A stretch of DNA of 64,000 nt from Schistosoma mansoni. Lineage: Eukaryota > Platyhelminthes > Trematoda > Strigeidida > Schistosomatidae. Under the pieces are notes generated by a model. It ran no database searches. It was not told the origin of the DNA and was given only the letters and a program-made list of their open reading frames with translations. Shown in pieces: positions 60,199 to 64,000 of this stretch. How positions within the stretch are numbered: position 1 is the first letter of the stretch; each line of letters starts with the position of its first letter. Both the position numbers and the translations under genes were made by a program. The stretch is from positions 11,509,852 to 11,573,851 of the forward strand of contig NC_031495.1 in assembly GCF_000237925.1 (NCBI RefSeq). The letters run 5' to 3'.

Positions 60199-60406
60199 GA
60201 CATTAACACCATAGGATGCCGGCTCAGTGGTCTATCAGTTAAGTGATCTGGCGCGATACTAGTAGGTCCTGGGTTCGAATCTCACGTGGCGAGATCATGG
60301 GTGCACACTGCTGAAGCGTTCCACAATAGAACGAAACGGCCGTCCAGTGCTTCCAGGTTCTCCTTGTTGGTCTAGCTTCAATTGACTCATGCTTTCAACT
60401 ATTAAA
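60199..60406 (+). mobile_element. Hammerhead SINE, type 2, simple copy
   Basis: Leader GACATTAACACC, tRNA-like head with TGGTCTATCAGTTAAGTG (A-box region) and GGGTTCGAATC (B box), ribozyme, and tail to CAACTATTAAAAAA. Not a foldback. Confidence 0.8.
60303..60350 (+). ncRNA. Hammerhead ribozyme, mutated core
   Basis: CTGAAGCG in place of CTGANGAG, so a conserved A is lost. Stem II, GAAAC, stem III and stem I (GCACACTG/CCAGTGC) are otherwise kept. Probably inactive. Confidence 0.7.
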
Positions 60407-61534
60407 AAACGTATTTCGATTTATTACTGTAAGATTACGAAAAGAAACAAGAGTTTAAACCTTAATCAACTCTCATATTTGATTTAACTAATATATAAGA
60501 GTATAGATTCCTAATATATATATTCATTTTCATAGATTTTATTATTGTATATTGCGTTGATTCCCATCTCCTGTTTGCATGGACGAAAAGCCCTAATTAT
60601 TACTAAATATTTTTATTCAGAATTCTATTCGTGAAATGATTGTAACATATAAAGCTCGAGAAACTTGATTTTCACTTAAATATATTCGTTCATTTTATGA
60701 GTAGAATTGCAATCAATATACGATAACCAAACTTCATAGCTTACTCAGACGGTACTATATAGTCGAAGCAATAGCAAAGGTTATACAATAATCTGGATAT
60801 GAGATAGAATATTCAACAGGCTTAATGTTATAATTTGTTGATTTATATTTAGAGAAAACGTCATACAAACCATATACGTAATTTCCGATTATTTTTTAGT
60901 TTTGTTTTTTCTACTACTAAAAAATTATTAAAGTAACCTGACAAGAAAAAAACAATTTTGTAAAGCATTTTTTCAAATAGTTTAGTAATGACAATAAACA
61001 ATTTCTGTACATGATGATTTAAATTCAATCTGAATGTTAAGAATTCAAAGCAGGTAAACATATGATACAAAATGAAATTAAGAGAAAAAAACCCACTCTA
61101 ACATGGGTGATTTTAAGGGATTTACACTTTTAAGACAATATTCATTTGTATTGTTCTCAAAAAACTTTAGAAAATGTGAAGGGTCTTTATTTCAGCACCT
61201 TGATACAATTGTCTGCAGTTAAATAAAGTTCATTATATTTTATTGAAAAGTAGATCATTAGACAGTGATTAAGATACAAAATAATTCACAACTGTTCTAA
61301 AAAGAAACTTACCTGAGCAGGTATGTATTTAAAATTATATACAAAATTAACCAAGAGTTTTACAGATAATTGGCAAAATGCAATAGGAACCAAAAAGACT
61401 TGCAATTGTTAATTTATTATGAACAAGTAAATGTATGTTAAATATGCTGAAAATCCTTTTTGAAATATAAATAATTGATCTCGGATATCTTCTTGAACAA
61501 AAGGAACTTGTTTGGAACATACTGTCTATTCATG
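60407..61534. other. No gene recognised; 3' flank of the SPRY gene
   Basis: AT-rich. The part next to 61535 should hold the 3' untranslated region of the minus-strand gene, but I could not choose a poly(A) site. Confidence 0.4.
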
Positions 61535-62211
61535 CTAACTGCGACTGAATGTAATGAGTTTCGGTAATACAGTTGATTTCTTGGGTAGTCTTAGTAATGT
61601 ATCAGGACTTGAAGGTTTTCTAATACATGGCGCAGTTGTTGAACGAACTAAACAGGTAGGTAACGGATAAGTCACAATGTTCTTATTTTCAGATTCATTA
61701 TTACTACTATTATTATTATTATCATTATGGTCAATAGGATAATGCTTGGAACCTGTAGAGTTGAAATGGAACTGAGGAGTTGATAAAGATAAATCATATT
61801 CTGCTTCTGAAGAATCACTTGAATCTTCACTTTCACTTGGTACCTCTAAACCGGATACTAATCGAACACGTGTATAGTGACTTAAACTAATTGCAGGATA
61901 GAATATATTTAATTTTTTTTTATTGTCTCCATCTTGATTTGATTTATCACCTTGTTTTATATTTAAATTTGTAAAAGCTATAGGACCATGTGGTTCACCA
62001 TTTAAATAAAAAGCTAAATGACCTCGTTCACAATCAAATCGTACACCAATTATAGTTGTTATTAAGGATGTATTCTGTGTACTATTTTTATCATTTATTT
62101 CTTGTTGTATTATTTTAATACCTCCATCTGTACGATCTCTATGTTCACCTCGATGAAGAAACCATGAACGTTTAGAATTCAAGTACATTGCCCAACCAAA
62201 TTCATCTTGAC
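61535..62211 (-). CDS. SPRY-domain protein, TRIM9/TRIM67-like, last coding exon
   Basis: C-terminal part of a probable RING-type E3 ubiquitin ligase of the TRIM9/TRIM67 (MADD-2) group, which acts in neurons and cytoskeletal signalling in other animals. The exon begins after an acceptor (TTCTAATAG, minus strand; AG at 62213-62212) with GQDEFGWAMYLNSKRSWFLH, then RTDGGI, GVRFDCERGHLAFYLNGEP, GPIAFTNL, FYPAISLS and RLVSGLEVP. That is the second half of the SPRY domain, and the pattern R-S-W-F-x-H ... R-T-D/E-G-G-I ... G-L-E-V-P is what suggests TRIM9/67. A worm-specific tail follows: acidic (ESEDSSDSSEAEYD), Asn/Ser-rich, then basic, with the stop at 61535-61537. The in-frame Met at 62222-62224 is intronic. 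Upstream exons (RING, B-box, coiled coil) lie beyond the window. Confidence 0.7.
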
Positions 62212-62639
62212 CTATTAGAAACATACATATAATATCAAATAAAAAGGTAGATTATCATTATTATTAGAATATAAAAATCAAAAAAATTGTTCTCAATTCT
62301 ATACCAGGTTTTCGCTTTCTATAATTTATTTTATATGAATTAAGTATAATGACTATCATTGAAATTTCAATGGAAAGTAATTCAATCTTCATTGGAATTC
62401 TAGATTCAGGATATATACATAATAAATGGTATTCATTTCATTGAAATAACATGTTTTTTTTTTAATTTTTACGTTAGATACAAAACATAGAAAAGAAAAA
62501 AGGGAAACAAAATAGTAATTCTTATATTTCCGATGTGTATTCTAATTTTAAGACATCCTTCATGAATAATAATCTAATATGAAGAAAAGCGACAAACACA
62601 CAAAGGTCATAATAATAGACTGAATAATAATCACCTGGG
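62212..62639. other. Intron of the SPRY gene, no feature
   Basis: AT-rich; the intron probably continues through the R3 and SINE insertions to the window end. Confidence 0.5.
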
Positions 62640-63212
62640 GGATAGTCACTGTGAGGTTATCTGAAGAGTGCATAGTTGGTTTGCCACCAAATGTCCTGGT
62701 ACGGCTGAGAGTGGGGGAGAGTCCGCTCTCCCTCTCCAAATGCTCTCACATGGCCGCGCGTATATAGCCTCTGTCAGGGAAGTTCTACTCACTGCCTTCT
62801 CGTGGTGAGGGTGTTGTTTACGAAATTGAGAGGACGAAAAGCGAATGTCCGGCGCTTTAACCGGCTCGGTGGACACGGAAAGTCTACTTAGTGGAGTTGA
62901 AAAACCGTGATTCCAAACCAATGGTGCACATGGGCTCCAGGATCCTGAAGGGACAAATGGCGTATGAATGAATCGTTGGTTACCGGCTACCATGGGACTG
63001 CATCTCCTCACGATGCTCCATTGCCTTGTGAATTAGACCTTTGGGGTCAAAGGTTCCGGGTGTGGTCCCCTAAGAAAACCACTTGCTTCAGTTTGGGCAC
63101 CTGAGCAGTATCTCACCCCTCACACAAATCAAGTGAGATTTGTGTGGCGCATACGTATGTGGTGCCCCTTTGTACCAATATTTATGTGTTTAAATAAATA
63201 AAAATAAATACA
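62640..63212 (+). repeat. Interspersed repeat R3, full copy
   Basis: About 570 bp ending TACCAATATTTATGTG and AAATAAATAAAAATAAATA. Closest to the copy at 33833-34372. The 121-codon minus-strand open stretch has no domain and is broken in the other copies. Confidence 0.75.
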
Positions 63213-63290
63213 AGAAAACTTTGTTTATGAATATGGAATTTAAAGGTGACATGGCTGCTGAAATTTTGATGAAGTTTCGTTCTCTGAGCT

Positions 63291-63399
63291 GGATGGTTTT
63301 GTCGTGGAGCTTTCATCATCCTTCTGAACGACATCATCGGCACAAACTTCGGGTGATGCCGTTCAGAAGGACGATGAAAGCTCCACTACCAAACCATCC
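63291..63399. repeat. 40-bp inverted repeat (hairpin)
   Basis: Arms 63291-63330 and 63360-63399 pair with about three mismatches around a 29-base loop. Directly followed by a SINE leader. Confidence 0.75.
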
Positions 63400-63403
63400 A
63401 GGA

Positions 63404-63622
63404 TCAGTTGAAGTTAGACATTAACACCGTTAGATGCCGGCTCAGTAGTCTAGATGTTAAGCGCTCGAGCGCGAGACTGATGGGTCCTGGGTTCGAATCT
63501 CTCGAGGTGGAGTCGTGGATGCGCACTGCTGAGTAGTCCCACAATAGGACAAAACGGACGTCCAATGCTTCCAGGTTTTCTATGGTGATCTAGCTTCAAT
63601 TGACTCATGATCTAAACTGTTA
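63404..63622 (+). mobile_element. Hammerhead SINE, type 2, simple copy
   Basis: Leader AGTTGAAGTTAGACATTAAC, tRNA-like head (TAGTCTAGATGTTAAGCG and GGGTTCGAATC), ribozyme and tail to CTAAACTGTTAAATA. Not a foldback. Confidence 0.8.
63521..63568 (+). ncRNA. Hammerhead ribozyme, decayed
   Basis: CTGAGTAG replaces CTGANGAG and CAAAAC replaces CGAAAC, and stem I has a further change (CCAATGC). Inactive by inspection. Confidence 0.7.
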
Positions 63623-64000
63623 AATATTTGTAGTTAATCTTTTCTCTAGACAAGTTATAAAGCTTATGACTATAATAATGTTTTTTTTGAATAATTTAAA
63701 CTATCTAATTAACTCTAGCATAATGAAGATGATCCTATTATTTTAATGTATCTAAACGGTAATGCATATTTAACTGGATTGATAGCTAAATCTCGCTTTA
63801 AAAAGTACTCTAAACCATCTAAACAACGTTAATTTACAGTTAGACCAATCAATTCCCATCTGCTATATAAAACCTCACAATTGGTATTAGTTTCGCTTAA
63901 AAATTTGTTGCTCTAGCATCAAACCCAAAGATATTAATTATGTGCAATACTTCTATAGTACTTATTTCACTTAGATCACTCTAATATTTTAAGTAGTATA
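63623..64000. other. No feature recognised
   Basis: AT-rich end of the window, probably still intronic to the SPRY gene. Confidence 0.45.

Noticed and set aside
62646-63011. 121-codon minus-strand frame in R3
   Set aside because: Broken in the other R3 copies; antisense to the repeat; no domain.

Overview
The window looks like nuclear DNA of a schistosome blood fluke (Schistosoma; species not resolvable here). It is AT-rich, intron-rich and full of retroelements. The best organism marker is a set of tRNA-derived SINEs carrying hammerhead ribozymes of the kind described for Schistosoma (Sm-alpha type). RTE-type (SR2-like) retrotransposon fragments, Penelope-like relics, Ty3/gypsy elements with the Cys-His-Cys-Cys Gag finger and trematode-style small secreted-protein genes agree with this. 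There are no bacterial-type operons, IS elements or CRISPR arrays.

Layout. 1-7 kb: SINEs, RTE fragments, and an older repeat split by a solo LTR (5751-6212, duplication GCAT). 6998-12931: a nearly intact Ty3/gypsy element with 633-bp LTRs that differ at only two sites by eye. It is disabled by one in-frame TGA inside reverse transcriptase and sits inside a SINE. 14.3-15.8 kb: a decayed gypsy relic. 16.1-16.8 kb: an RTE 3' end. 18.8-20.0 kb: an unrecognised broken coding-like stretch. 21.4-21.8 kb: a probable single-exon gene for a very basic Ser/Thr-rich protein. 21.8-28.2 kb: nothing recognised. 28.3-29.7 kb: a histone H4 gene plus a 3' H4 remnant. 30.7-33.3 kb: an LTR-bounded element without coding capacity.

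33.6-38.5 kb: a four-exon small secreted-protein gene with a 25-nt exon (micro-exon-gene-like), its first intron filled with repeats. 38.7-41 kb: RTE and Penelope-like relics. 43.4-48.2 kb: two H4 genes facing each other in a 1349-bp inverted duplication with a 2054-bp spacer, ending at an assembly gap. 48.8-55.0 kb: a 2162-bp tandem repeat, two full units and one partial, each carrying tRNA-Ala(CGC) and an RTE fragment. 56.3-57.9 kb: a three-exon gene for a secreted protein with a Cys/Arg-rich tail. 58.5 kb: a gap inside a foldback SINE. 61.5-62.2 kb: the last coding exon of a TRIM9/67-like SPRY protein on the minus strand, followed by repeats to the end.

The main unusual signal is that most hammerhead SINEs here are foldbacks: their 3' part is joined to an inverted copy of the 5' or middle part. 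In five of seven cases the whole foldback lies between target-site duplications, which points to single twin-priming-type insertions. Both assembly gaps also lie at inverted repeats.
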